Part shown: positions 1 through 11,353 of the stretch, one piece after another
How the letters are laid out: the number at the start of each line of letters is the position of its first letter
How positions within the stretch are numbered: position 1 is the first letter of the stretch
From: Sipunculus nudus
Taxonomy: Eukaryota; Annelida; Sipuncula; Golfingiida; Sipunculidae
Direction of reading: 5' to 3'
Assembly (NCBI GenBank): GCA_026874595.1
Contig: CM049309.1
Coordinates: 68,184,926-68,248,925, forward strand
DNA length: 64,000 bases
Position numbers and translations under genes: made by a program
Notes under the pieces: model-generated
What the model was told of the DNA's origin: nothing
Database searches by the model: none
The model's input: only the letters and a program-made list of their open reading frames with translations

Positions 1-84
1 ATTTATTATTGCAATTATGTATTATTTAAGTCTTGAATCTTTTCATGGTTGAATTTACAAATGTTCATGTAAGAGTTAATTATA

Positions 85-775
85 ACAGGTGGATAAGTCA
101 AACCACTTCAGAGTTATGAGTGATTTTAGCTCCTGGCAGACAAACAGACTGACACTGAGCAAAAATGGTTGCAGGTGGCCCCTCCAGTTTGTGTATGATA
201 AAGAGCTATGTTAGATCTATACACTTGTAAAATTTTGGCCCAGTAGGTCAAACGTTTCTCGAGATATGAGCTTGGATGTTTGCAGCATGAAGGTGAATGT
301 AGGTTGCACCACCTGTTAAAATCAAGAAAGCTATCCAGGATGTATACGCATGCCGAATTTCAGGTAAATTAGTCAAACCACTGCAGAGATATGAGTGATT
401 TTAACCCAAGGCAGATGAACAGATGGACACTGTGCAAACATGGTTGCAGGTGGCGCCACCATTTTTTGTGTATGTTACAAAGCTATCCAAGGGCTACATT
501 TGTACAAAATATATTTCCTGATCGGTCAAACTGTTCCCGAGATATGTGGGTTTATGTAGGGAAACAGACGCACAAATGGACGCTGGACAGAGAGGAAAAG
601 GTCAGAGGTCAAAACAAAATCTGGGTGCAGCAGTTCACATGTGATCCAAACATAATCCCAGGTTTCGTAAAAATTCCGCCCAGCAGTCACAGAGTTCTCC
701 AGACACCTATGCGGTGGTCAGCAGAAAACATAGTATCCGCAAAACTTTGTTTTTGCAGATACAATAACATTTCCT
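85..775 (-). mobile_element. Non-autonomous Helitron (HINE/pearl-like) fragment, reverse orientation
   Basis: Tandem monomers carry a core related to GGTGGCGCCACC at about 174 (degenerate), 302 and 449, that is 128 and 147 bp apart. This matches the 129/149-bp alternation of the better copy at 48.7-49.95 kb, but on the opposite strand. The block at about 690-775 (bases around 'agtatccgcaaaac...ttgcagatacaata') resembles the end blocks of the copies near 58.35 and 60.84 kb, so it is probably the element's 5' end. The 3' hairpin/CTAG end is not visible and would lie beyond the left edge of the window. Open frames across it are shadows of the repeat. Confidence 0.6.
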
Positions 776-800
776 TATTTATATACATCCTGTCCATGGA

Positions 801-825
801 GGGGGGGGGGGGGGGGGGGGGGGGG
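801..825. repeat. Mononucleotide G25 tract
   Basis: An uninterrupted run of 25 G. It produces spurious Gly/Pro-rich open frames on both strands. Confidence 0.95.
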
Positions 826-1022
826 AGGAAGAGAGACGGAGAGGACACCCAGCTCAGCCTGCCATGGAGTGAAGTGAGGTATGTAAATGCTAGGGGGACC
901 AGGACTATAGTGTGTATACCACTTAACTAGTCTGGCCTGATGTAAACAACACTTGACATGATCCGGAAGCAGACCATATTTGCAATTTTGAAGTATTTCT
1001 ATCGACTTCAATCTTGGCGGCT

Positions 1023-1218
1023 GCTTGGGTTTCTGTTAGCCGGGGTGATTTTAGCCACCGGGTGGACAAAAACTGTCTGTTGTCCTGAATAATACAGGAC
1101 AGGGTGTCTTCCCCAGAGGGGTTCTTGAAGTAGCAAAAACGTTCGGTCGGCCCAAAAAGTGTCCATTCAGCGGGGTGTCCACTCCAGAGGGGTTGTCCAC
1201 AGCCCGGGGTTTCACTGT
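1023..1218. repeat. Interspersed repeat with GGTGTCC/GGGGTTxCACTGTA words
   Basis: A ~195-bp G-rich block with repeated phrases 'ccagaggggttcttga', 'gcggggtgtccactccagag' and 'ggggtttcactgtac'. The closing phrase resembles the 'gggttccactgta' edge at 36060. It looks like one end of a short DNA transposon, but no second end was found. Confidence 0.4.
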
Positions 1219-1305
1219 ACATATATTTAGCAAGTAAATACCTTGTACATAATGTTTGTAAAATGCTATATGCACTGAAATGTGTAAGCAAATATAACCT
1301 TAACA

Positions 1306-1307
<2 letters not shown>

Positions 1308-1350
<43 letters not shown>

Positions 1351-1382
1351 TATATATAATATTTATATATATATATATATAT
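1308..1382. repeat. (TA)n microsatellite
   Basis: Near-perfect alternating AT of about 75 bp abutting the left end of the foldback element. Confidence 0.95.
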
Positions 1383-1383
1383 G

Positions 1384-3355
1384 TCGAGGCCCAGATTAGA
1401 ATCTGGCCCAATTTAAAACTGGGCCAGCCCAGATCAAAATTTTGATTTGGACCGGCCCAGATCAAAATTCTAATCTGGGCCAGACCAGTTTTAAACTGGG
1501 CCAGCCCAGAATAAAATTTTGATCTAGGCCGGTCCAGATTAAAATCCTGTGGTGAAGACTCCAGGATTTAAATCTGGTCTGGACTGATTTGAAACTGGGC
1601 CAGCCCAGATTAGAATTTTGATCTGGGCCGGTCAAGGTAACAATACAGTGGTGGACTGATTTTAAACTGGACCAGCCCAAATCAGAATCCTAATCTACTC
1701 CTCGGCTGGCTTCAGTTACACTTTATTTAAATAGCTGGCCTTTCATCAATTCAAAGAATATGTAAAACATTGTCAGACTGTAAGTCAATATTAATGAATT
1801 TATTTCATATTTTATGAAAATATCATTTGTTGGATCCTGTTATATTTATTTTGTTATTTTACCTCACATGTGAAATGTCTAATATATAATTATAAAATAA
1901 TCATGTTAAACATTGGTATTTTACAGCTAAAATCTACAAATATAGCTTGCTGAACATGTGCATTAATTCAACAAACTAAAACAAAATTTAATCAATCATT
2001 ATTAATATATATGTTACACAATGTTAAGCTTGTGACCCAAGACCTGTAAATTCAAAATTTTGTTTGTTATTTAAAGTTATTTATCATTTATCATAAGTTG
2101 GGGTTTTTGGTAAGTGATTCCCCCCCCCCCCCCCAAGTCACCCATTAAAAATTGGCACATATTGTAACATTGGACCTAGAACTTATAACATACTACATAT
2201 TAAGGAAAGAAGGCCCTGAAACATCTATTAAGATACTAATCTTAAGTCATTGAAATCAGGTGACTGAAATTTGGCAAACAGAAAAATATATATCTAATGT
2301 ACATAAATTAGGTTGATATTTGCTAATTTGTGTGAATTATTAACATGATCATAATGTATTTAGATATAACAGTGGAAACAATATTAACCAACTATTGAAG
2401 GTAGTGAATGTTTGTATTGCAGCATTCAATTTAGATTAGATATCAGTTAATAGATTAGCTGTTTTTTTTTAAGTTATTAACTCCAAAGTGATACCTCCAC
2501 CATGTTTGTCACCCTCTGAAATAAAATTCTAAATCCAATTTTCATGCATGTTCACCTCTATTTCTGAGACTGCCAAATGACAGCAATCATATCATTTTCG
2601 CAGCTGTGGATTTTCTGCTATTGAAAATTACAGTAATGGTATCACAAACCTCTCCATAGCCCCATGTCAGGGCAGAATGTCATGCTGCTCACCCAAATGA
2701 GCATCAAGACTAATAAATAACTTTTGTTCACTTATAAATGGGTAAAGCTGGTATTTAATTATGCATGTATATATTTAATATAACACATGTAACTTTGATA
2801 TTCAGAACAGAAAATTAACTCAGTTAAGTTGAAAATTTGATAATAAGTCAAGTAGATGTCTCAGAATTGACACATATTCTAAACTGATTAATTATGGTAG
2901 TTGGTTTAGGTTAAGTTCAAATGTGAACCTGCATGCTTGAAGAATAGATGAAACCAAAGAAGCACATCACATTTGTTTGTTAGCATTTTCCTCACTAAAA
3001 TATTTTAAATGATCTTGTTCATTATCTGTTTTGTTCCCTTCAAAATGGTGTATCTGGAATAAATTTTTACTGTATTATCTGATTTAAGATGATAAAAATC
3101 AAGCTAGCCTAAGATTAGATTAGGATTCTGATCTGGTTAGGCCCAGTTTAAAATCAGTCCACCACAGGATTGTAATCTTTACCAGCCCAGATTAAAATTT
3201 TGATCTGGGCCGGCCCAGTTTAAAATCAGTCCACCACAGGATTTTTAACTTAACCAGCCAAGATCAAAATTCTAATCTGGGCCAGCCCAGTTTAAGATCA
3301 GTCCTGACCAGATTTAAATCCTGGAGTCTTCACCACAGGATTTTAATCTGGACCG
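1384..3355. mobile_element. Foldback-type non-autonomous DNA transposon
   Basis: Bases 1384-1703 and 3106-3355 are inverted copies. For example 'ggtccagattaaaatcctg' with 'gaagactccaggattta' on the left returns reverse-complemented as 'taaatcctggagtcttc' with 'aggattttaatctggacc' on the right. Both arms consist of short, partly palindromic words (gcccagatcaaaattctaatctgggc type), so each arm can also fold on itself. The left arm has about 70 bp of extra outer units. The ~1.4-kb centre is AT-rich with a C15 tract (2120-2134) and no open frame of note. No transposase is present. I could not fix a target duplication because the left flank is a TA microsatellite. Confidence 0.7.
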
Positions 3356-3534
3356 GCGATATCAACCAATCCCTGATCCTGTAACATCACAGTTATTAGT
3401 CCAACCTACCAATCAGGTATCTTTGTGTCCCAGGTGGTACTGCTGGGACCCGGACGGTATTCAGGGAGTCCTGGATGGTAAATAGACACACCAGCTGTGT
3501 TTGTCTACAAGGATATTTAAAGAAATTTTTCTAA

Positions 3535-3850
3535 ATGAGGGTCTTGTGACCTTAACCATTGACCTTGTGACCAAAAAATCTGAGTAATTATTATCCTTGA
3601 ATTTGCAGCATTATGATAATCATAAGTCTTTTTAAAACAGTGGGCCCTGTGACCTTTACCTCTGATCAGGTAACCTCAGAATCTACAGATTTCTTCCACA
3701 TTGGGCAAGTAAGCCATGTGTGAAAGATTACAAGTTTGGGATTAAAAGTTTGATTTACAGTGCATCAACAATCATTTTAAAGATGTGGCTCCTGTGACCT
3801 TCACCTTTGACCTCTGGATTCTAAAAATCAAATTTTTCTTACTTAAGTGG
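3535..3850. repeat. Short tandem array with 'tgtgacctt-acc-ttgacct' motif
   Basis: Three diverged units around 3545, 3648 and 3790 share 'cctgtgacctt.acctttgacc'. No coding frame is seen. This kind of unit also occurs in other arrays of the window. Confidence 0.45.
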
Positions 3851-4161
3851 TGGATTATTGATAAATCAGTATGCAGCCAATCTGTCTAGCCAAAGCAGAA
3901 TTTTCATCCATAAACTAATTTTAATATCCAAAATTATCATGGAAATCATGGTTCATGTCATCAGTTCAGTGACTGAACAATTACGTGACAATTTTGTTTA
4001 GTTCTGGGCATCTGTACTAGCACACATCTGGATGAATGCAGTTCTTGTGCTCAAAGCTCACTCTGACCCTCTTATTCACTATACAAGTGTATTTTTGCAA
4101 AAAGTCTAAACATTTATAATAGTCCCAATTGTTAACTTTACTGCACTAGCAATTTTCAGTT

Positions 4162-5204
4162 TATTAGCTCAGCTGACTGTAAGTCATCTGAGCTATAGCG
4201 ATCACTATTTTCCGTCGTCCATCTGTCTGTCCGTCCGTCTGTCCGTTAACCAGGCACAAATTGTAACCTCTGGACCTGGAATCTTATAACTTGACATTCT
4301 GAGAGGTCTGTTAAAAATCTCCTTGGAAACCAGAAATTAGGTCTCTGTTACCCATATCTTTCGAGCTGTGGGGCCCCAAAGTACCGCCTAGAATAGTCAA
4401 AAATTTCATACAAAAATTTCAATATCTCATTAACAACATCACTGACGGTCATGATTTTTGCCATACATATTGATCATGAGATGTTACATCAGTTCCTGCA
4501 GACTGGTGGGGCCACCTGTATTTTTCTATTTTTACGATTTTTTTTCTCTATTTTTGAGACCTTTAAAATGTGAACATCTGTTAACAGGGCACATATCTAA
4601 AGACAGGACCTAGAATCTTCATTCATGACACACTGAGAGACCTATGAAAAGTCTCCATTGGAAACCAGAAATTAGGTCTCTGTTACCCATATCCTTCAAG
4701 CCATGTGGCCCGATAGTACCCCCAAGAAAAATGGAAAATTTGATAAAAAAAACTGCAACATCTCAATAACTAAAACATTGATGGTCATGATTTTTGGCAT
4801 ACATATTGATCAAGAGGTGTTCCATCAGTTCCTACTGACTGGTGGCACCTCCTGTATCTTTCAAATTTTTACAAATTTTTTTTCTCTATTTTTACGACCT
4901 TTGAGGAAGTAATTATCTGTCAACAGGGTATAAATTGTAACAACTGGACCTAGAATCTTCATTCTTGACACACAGGGAGACCTATGAAAAATGTCTGTGG
5001 AAACCTGAAGTTAGGTCTCTGTTACCCATATCCTTCAAGCTATAGGACTTCAAAGTATCCCTCAGAATAATGGAAAATTTGATTCAAAAGCTGAAGTATT
5101 TGAACAACTAATGCAGAGATCACCATGATTTTTTGCATTGGTATTGACCATTCAGTGTTTTTATTAGTTTCTGCAGACTGGTGGAGCCACCTGTATTTTT
5201 AGTG
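4162..5204. repeat. Tandem array (period ~335 bp) of the GCTCAGCTGACTG family
   Basis: It starts with 'gctcagctgactgtaagtc', shared with the element at 52727. Three units follow, beginning near 4251, 4585 and 4923 with 'caggcacaaattgtaacctctgg'-type words. Each unit continues through 'aggtctctgttacccatat' and ends in a degenerate palindrome such as 'ggtggggccacctgta'. This is a left-end-plus-array fragment of the same non-autonomous element family as 52727-53866. Confidence 0.65.
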
Positions 5205-6250
5205 AACCTGCGATGGTGTGGCGTTGTACGTCGTCCGTCGTCTGTATGTTAACCCATACTATCTTGAAAACAGCAAGAGGTAGCATCACGAAATTTTATG
5301 CAAAAAATTAGTCATCTAAAAAACTATATCGGATTTTGCTTATTTTTTGGCTAACTGCATTTTCTTAGATTTTATAGGGTAAAAACTAAAAAAGCTTTAA
5401 AAATCTTCTTCTCCAAAACTGTTCAGCCAAATTGTCCAATATTTCACAGAAATGATTCCTAGAATAATCTTTCTCAAGTTTGTTCAAATGGTTTAAGTTC
5501 GGTGATTTTTGGCTGAGTTACATGAAGTTGAACTTAGTCATCTGTCCATAAAAGCATACTAAAATTACAATCTCAGAAAAGGCTGGAGCTATCATCACCA
5601 CATTTTATGCCATTGTTGTTCACATGAGACATATCTGAAATTGAGGTATTGGTGGCGCCACCTGCATCGACCTTTTTTATACGGGGGTCATCAGTGCCCG
5701 TATCATACTGACAGCTACAAAAACTTCTTCTCTGAAACCTTATGGATAAATAGTTTAATATCGCACAGAAATGATCCTAGGGTGGTGCTTTCTGAAATTT
5801 TTTCAAATGGTCTAAGTTTAGTGACTTTTGGCTGAGTTATGGGAAGCTGAAATTAGTCATATGCTGTAACAGCCCATTTTAGCTCGTGGCTACAAAGATC
5901 TTCTCCTCAAAAACCACTTGGCCAAATTCTTAAATCTCACACATTAATTTTCCTTAGATGTTGATAATTCAAGTTTGTTCAAATGGTTTTGGTTCAGTGA
6001 TTTTTGGCTGAGTTATGGGAAGCTTAACTTAGCCATTTTGCTGTTTTTTTCCATATGAGTTATAAACCTGTAAATTTTTTTTGACTGACCCTACTGAGGC
6101 CAATTTGTTTAATATTTTACAAGAATAATCCCCTGAATAATTCTTATAATAATCTTTTAATAGTCTTTTATGCTTCCAAAGAATGAATTTTGGCTGAATT
6201 ATAAAGGTTCAATTGAGTCATTTTACCATACATGTTAGCTGTGTGAAGCA
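5205..6250. repeat. Tandem-repeat family starting 'agtgaacctgcgatggtgtggcg'
   Basis: Repeated words 'tgttcaaatggttt..gttcagtgatttttggctgagttatgggaagc' and 'cttctcctcaaaaccacttggccaaatt' recur at about 5400-5540, 5690-5850, 5890-6020 and 6060-6210. The same left end and units occur again at 26.7-27.9 kb. The first unit has a perfect GGTGGCGCCACC at about 5648. Bases 6251-6500 are AT-rich with nothing recognisable. Confidence 0.6.
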
Positions 6251-6499
6251 GATACATATAGATACATCTAGACTGGCACCAGTTTATCAGCATTTATTAC
6301 ATCATGCCTCTTGACATTTAGATTTCAGGTTATCTATGGTTAATATTGACAAGAATGTTTTTTAAAAGCTTTTAAAAAATGTAGATTTATGATTTTTAGA
6401 TATTCCTCGTGCCAGGCAATGTTTACAATCACAGCTTATACAGCTCTCTGTGGGTATATAAAGACGGCTGTACATGGATTATAAATAATTGGTATCCAT

Positions 6500-7669
6500 A
6501 GTCAAATTAATTCAAGATTTTGCCATCAGTGAGATGTATCTGTATTACAATTTTGCATTCAATATGCATCTGTATTAATTGTATCGCCAGACATAGTCTG
6601 GAGATACTATGGTTTAGGCACGGTTGCGCCGCCGCCGCCGCCGCCGCAGAGATTTCTTTTGGACACAATAACTCAAAAAATATTTCAAGGATCTTTTTCA
6701 AACTTGACACATTTATAGATATAGGTGAGAGGACGAAGCCTATTTAAAATGGGGTCATGACCTCAACTAGGAGAGTGACCTTGATCTTGAATAGATCCAT
6801 TTTTGGGGAAAATCACACAAATTCTTAAATATCTCAAGAAATTTTTCATGGATTTATCCAAAAATCAAGTTGGACAAAGATCTTGGATATTGATGTCATG
6901 TACCGGAAACTGGTGGTGCCACCTAGTATCCTTTTCTTGTTTTTATGCCGTTTAATATCCCCATCATTGCCAATTGACAGTACTTTTGCATCACAAGTCA
7001 AAAACTGATTGACAGATTTCTTTAATATTATGCATGTACATAGGTATGGGTTATGGGATGATGTATATTAAAATTGGGGTCATGACCTTTCCTTTGAGAG
7101 TGGCTTTGACCTTGAATATTACCATATATGGTGAAAATCACATAAAATCATGAATATCTTAAAAAGGGAAAAAATGGATTGGTCCAAAAATCAAGTTGAC
7201 GGAAGATCTTGGATAGTTTTGTCTTTTGCAGAAGATAGGTGGCGCCACCTGTTGTACTTTTTTTGTTTTTTTTTGCGCCTTTGAATACCCCATCATTGCC
7301 ACTTGACAGTATATACTGCGAGTATTATAAGTCAAACAGTAATGGACAGATTTCTTTCATGTTATGCATGTATATAGATATGGTTTATGGAATGAGGTAT
7401 ATTTAATTTTAAATTTAATTTTAAAATTTAATTTAAATTATTTTTTTTTAATTTAATTTTTTTTTTTCAAATGTTGGATATTTTGGAATGCAGTTTATTG
7501 ATTTGAGGTCATGACCGTGACTATGAGAGTGACCTTGACCTTGAATATTCCCATATTTGGTGAAAAACATAAAATCATGAATATCTTAAAAAGGGCCACT
7601 TGACAGTACTGTGAGCATTATAAGTCAAAAACTAATGGTCAGATTTCTTTTATATTATGCATATACATA
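6500..7669. repeat. ~330-bp tandem array, split by the LTR element
   Basis: The words 'ccatcattgcca.ttgacagtac' (about 6962 and 7291), 'gagagtgaccttgaccttgaata' and 'ttatgcatgtatatagatatgg' recur about every 330 bp. A palindromic core occurs at 6917 (ggtggtgccacc) and 7221 (ggtggcgccacc). A (GCC)n tract is at 6628-6647. The array resumes at 24206 on the far side of the retrotransposon, so this is the pre-insertion sequence. Confidence 0.65.
7665..7669. repeat. Left target-site duplication ACATA
   Basis: ACATA directly precedes the leftmost LTR and recurs at 24201-24205 directly after the rightmost LTR. Joining the flanks restores the local repeat ('...tgcatatacata' + 'gatttggattatggg'). The whole three-LTR structure therefore sits in one target site. 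Confidence 0.75.
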
Positions 7670-7833
7670 AGTAGTGGGATGGACACACAACCGCTGCAAG
7701 TGTTGGTCAATAACTTTATTATGGCATAGATCTGGTACCCGTGCAGGGTGACTGGTACCTGCACAAAACACAAAAAGGAAAATACAATGTAATATGGCCA
7801 ATCGTGGCCGCTCCTGTTTGTGGCACATTACGG

Positions 7834-7867
<34 letters not shown>

Positions 7868-9512
7868 ACTTTACATATAATCGTCATGTGATCTCTCAAT
7901 AAAATATGTTACTCTGAACCGTCTTTGGGTTGTCACTACATTATACATAACAGGTATTTTGTGACATAACACACAATGGATCAGCTGTTCTTATGAAAGC
8001 CAAGTCCAATATAAAGGTACAATTATACATAATAATAATAATAATGATAACAATGTCCATCAGTTACATAAATATCCGTACATAACTCTGAGCCTGGTTG
8101 AAAGTATTTAGTTTAGCCATTTATAAGATTCATTATAGCTGTATTGCTCATAGCAATTCATGAATCTATTTTATGCAGTCCGTATACATATTTATCTACA
8201 ATGCAGTACAGCATTGTGGTTGAACAGATCTATCAATACAGATATTTGGTTCATAATTCACAAGGACACCAAAACTAGCTTAAGCTGAATAGTGTGTCCT
8301 AGCAGTAGCATGCAAGAAAAAGATTCAAACACAACTACTTGTCCATTATCACTTACATGATATAACATATCATATACCATAAGCCTCAATATTCACAAAG
8401 GAAACTTTCATTATATAGACGTATAAATTTTATAAGCTAAGGTGCCAAAATATTATATTAAAAAAAAATAAAATGTCTCGCATGCAACATGACAACTTTA
8501 AATCAAGCCCTTGAATATCATTTAGTCTGCCTGTATATGTCATTAAGAATCTGGATATTTAATATATTTTTTACATGTTGAATGCCTATAGTTTTACTCA
8601 TGCTGCCATCTAAATACTTAATTAATACAAACCAGGGACCTACTGTATTACTGTCAGAATAAAAATATTAGTATATACTTCTATGTTAAAACTTTCTACG
8701 CAGTTGACAACTGTATCGTTCAGGAATCATTAATACACAGTGATGTGTAACTGATTAATCTGCATTCATGTCAAGCTGAATCCATAACAGGACGGCACCC
8801 TGGAAGGGGGGGGGGGACAGACTCCGGTGTTTATACATGGAATTCTCAAGAAATAACACATGACAGCATAATCACTTACATTGGTTTATATCCTGGATAT
8901 CCCTTAACCATTTCTGTCTGATAATAGTTCTCTGGAAACCCTTTCAAATGCGATATTCCGATAAACCGATGCCGTGCAGCTTTTCAAACACCGCCAACGA
9001 ATTCAGGGATCCGACGCGCTGGGGAACCCCCTATGACGTCACAATCGCATGAACCAAGAAGCACAATACAAAACTTCTAATCCAATAAATCTGTGGCATA
9101 TGCCAATACAATCACGAAATATTAAATAAAATAAACTTTGACTGATGCTAAATGCATTCGTAATTAGAATTTACATAAAATAAGGTTAACATGCATAGTT
9201 AAGGGAATTCCCTATAGACGTCAGCACATGTTAATTCTCTCCACACAACGCTGCTATTTTGCACACTTGGACATAAAGTAAGATATAAATAATCCCTACA
9301 CCCGGATTCGGGCCCTAAACGATCTCATGGTCTAGTCATAAGCAGCTTATTAACATCAATGTACATACTCGACCTGTATGCAGTTATATGCATAATTTAT
9401 ATGATACCAGGTGATAGTTCTATCGGCCTTGGTGGGAGACACTCTCCTGCATACACAGAATGAGGAACACACGTTATAAAGAGACAGTCGGCAAACAAGC
9501 CGTACTATCACA
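7670..9512 (-). repeat. LTR 1 (3' LTR of the left internal unit)
   Basis: 1843 bp. The outer edge has A where the two inner copies have T (AGTAGTGGG versus TGTAGTGGG). It contains AATAAA on the sense strand at 7715-7720, about 45 nt from the LTR end, a TG microsatellite near 7840-7866 and a G tract near 8806. The inner edge is '...gtactatcaca' followed by the polypurine tract. Confidence 0.85.
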
Positions 9513-9530
9513 TCCACCACCCCCTTTACT
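9513..9530 (-). other. Polypurine tract of left internal unit
   Basis: On the sense strand, AAAGGGGGTGGTGGA lies immediately before the LTR's TGTGATAG. This is the expected primer for plus-strand DNA synthesis. An identical tract lies at 14910-14927. Confidence 0.75.
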
Positions 9531-9679
9531 TGCCACGTCCCCGTGCAAGTGAGAAACCGCTAGAACCGATTGTACTTGAGAGGTTTGCTGTGAGGCTGAG
9601 CATATACTCTTTTCCAACTAGAACCAGTCAATGAACAGCCACATCCAGGTACCAGTATGGATATAAACATATGTACAAT

Positions 9680-10183
9680 TTACCTTATAAAACTTACAAT
9701 AACTGCAAAACTGTGTTTCCATGCGCTAGTCAGGCACGGCTGAACGAGGATTCCTATATGGGTTGCTATGATGACCCGCTGTTGATCTCTGGCTGCGCCA
9801 GGCGTGTCCAGGCGTGCCAGATGCTCCTCCATTGTCTTCGAGTAGACAATGATATCATCGAGGTAGACCAACATGGTCTGAAAAACCTCATTCCGGAACA
9901 CCTGTGCCATTAGCCGCTGAAATGTGGCTGGCGCGTTGGCCAAGCCGAACAGCATGCGCTTGTACTCATACAGGCCCCAGGGAGTGGTGAAAGCTGTTTT
10001 TGGCCTATCGCTGGGGTCTACCTCAATTTGATTGTAAGCGGAGGCGAGATCGATTGTAGAAAATATCTTTGCCCCACTAAGTGCATCAATCGACTCCTCT
10101 ATACGGGGTAATGGGAATGCATCACGATGGATCTTCATATTCAACCTGCGATAATCAACGCAGAGCCTGATGTCCCCATTCTT
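9680..10183 (-). pseudogene. pol: Reverse transcriptase remnant (left copy)
   Basis: This continues the RT domain after an in-frame TAA at the end of the upstream frame. Visible RT motifs are KNGDIRLCVDYRRLN, FSTIDLASAYNQIEV, TPWGLYEYKRMLFGLANAP and the catalytic YLDDIIVYS. The usual thumb, RNase H and integrase are missing: homology stops after 'EEHLARL', and the rest runs into unrelated sequence before the polypurine tract. An internal deletion removed the 3' half of pol. The palm is Ty3/gypsy-like. It cannot be self-sufficient for integration. Confidence 0.85.
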
Positions 10184-11353
10184 TTAACGCACAACCACGA
10201 TGGGAGATGCATAGCTGGACCGGCTTTCTTGAATGATGCCCTTGCCCAGCAGTTCCTGCAGATGGTCCCTAACTTCTTTCCAGATATGGGGAGGTAGTCG
10301 CCTAAAAGGCTGATTCACTGGGACGTCATCACAAGTAGTGATTTTATGTTGAGTGGTATGGGTCACACCCAGGGGTGAATCATCCCCCGCGAATATGTGT
10401 GCATGCTTACTAAACAATTTCTGCATCTCTTCAAATTGTGCAGGCGTGCCAGAAAATCTAGACCAGTCAACTAGAGGAATATCCCCTTTAACCCCCCTGT
10501 TCTGTGGGTCACAGTTGCTTATGGAGACTGCAACCTCCTGCGCATGTTGCTGCAGTATCACTTTTTTTCCTGGCTCAACAATATGGTCCGCTGCAACCTG
10601 CACACCTACCCTTGTCCTTGATCCCAGCCAAACATCCTGTGTGCCCAGATTAACCATGTGGACGGTCAACCGCTCTTGGCATGGGTGCACCACCCTTGGC
10701 ATAACACTCAAGGTTCCCTGCACCCCATGGTTTACAGGCTCAATAATACTGAGTTTGCTCTTCTTCAGACCAGTCACTGGCACACTGCGACTGCTCTGCG
10801 CAGGAACTACAATAGGCCTGCGGCTTGCCACTCTAACAAAACTACTAACTAACCCAGGGCCCCTCCCAGAGGTATCCTGACTGTCCCTACTCAAGATGCT
10901 GGCTAATTGGGGTATATGAGTTAATATGTTGGTCCCAATTATCCCTGGGGTCTCCTGACGCAAATCCTTGGCCTCTTTCGTGTCTCTCATTACCAAGACA
11001 CAAACTTGTGGCACCACTATACCACACACCTCTACATCGAGTATAGCTATTCCCAGATACGGTATCTCTAAACCGTTTGCACCGTTTAACTGGAACCAAT
11101 TTCCTCTTACCAAACCTGCTTCCCCTTTCGGGTACAACACATTCAAGAAGAACCCCTCAGCTATTGTCGTGACCATAGACCCAGTGTCCAGCAGTGAGCT
11201 AACCTTAGTACTACCAAACCTTGCTGACACCACAGGTCTCTGTCCGATAGCTCGGCAAAGAATATGCTGGGGTTCTAGTCTCTCTGGTGAGCCAGTCACT
11301 TTGGTGGGTTGCCCCACTGCATGGCTCACTGCAGTGGGGGATATGTGTTTAAA
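10184..11353 (-). pseudogene. pol: Protease and RT N-terminal part of pol (left copy)
   Basis: The frame is open from the frameshift site, with no ATG required at its start, and reads 381 residues from a GTG at 11329. Domain order: a retropepsin with the active-site block SSLLDTGSMVTTI near residue 50 and 'IIGTNIL' near 150; a linker; then the RT entry 'PFRRLPPHIWKEVRDHLQ..GIIQESRSSYASPIVVVR'-type motif. It ends at a TAA (CGT TAA AAG) where the family has a Lys/Arg-rich 'KKNGD' block. The stop looks like a single nonsense change and is shared with the right copy. The left copy has no other break in this stretch. Its frame is -1 relative to gag. Confidence 0.85.
11312..11353 (-). promoter_or_regulatory. 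Programmed -1 ribosomal frameshift signal, gag/pol (left copy)
   Basis: In gag frame the sense strand reads ACT TTA AAC. T TTA AAC (11347-11353) is a canonical X-XXY-YYZ slippery heptamer. Seven nucleotides later comes CCCCACTGCA, an 8-nt loop and TGCAGTGGGG, a perfect 10-bp stem (11312-11339). The gag stop TGA lies within the hairpin loop side, and the -1 frame runs open into the protease. Slippery site, spacer and stem all fit the classical arrangement. An identical copy is at 16708-16749. Confidence 0.8.

Noticed and set aside
391-930. 179-codon plus-strand frame
   Set aside because: It runs through the Helitron repeat monomer and the G25 tract; no domain, and composition is that of the repeat.
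923-1465. 180-codon minus-strand frame with Tyr/Ile run
   Set aside because: It crosses the TA microsatellite and the foldback arm; artefact of repeats.
10353-10880. 175-codon plus-strand frame inside pol, and its right-copy equivalents
   Set aside because: Antisense shadow of the protease/RT frame, with no motif of its own.
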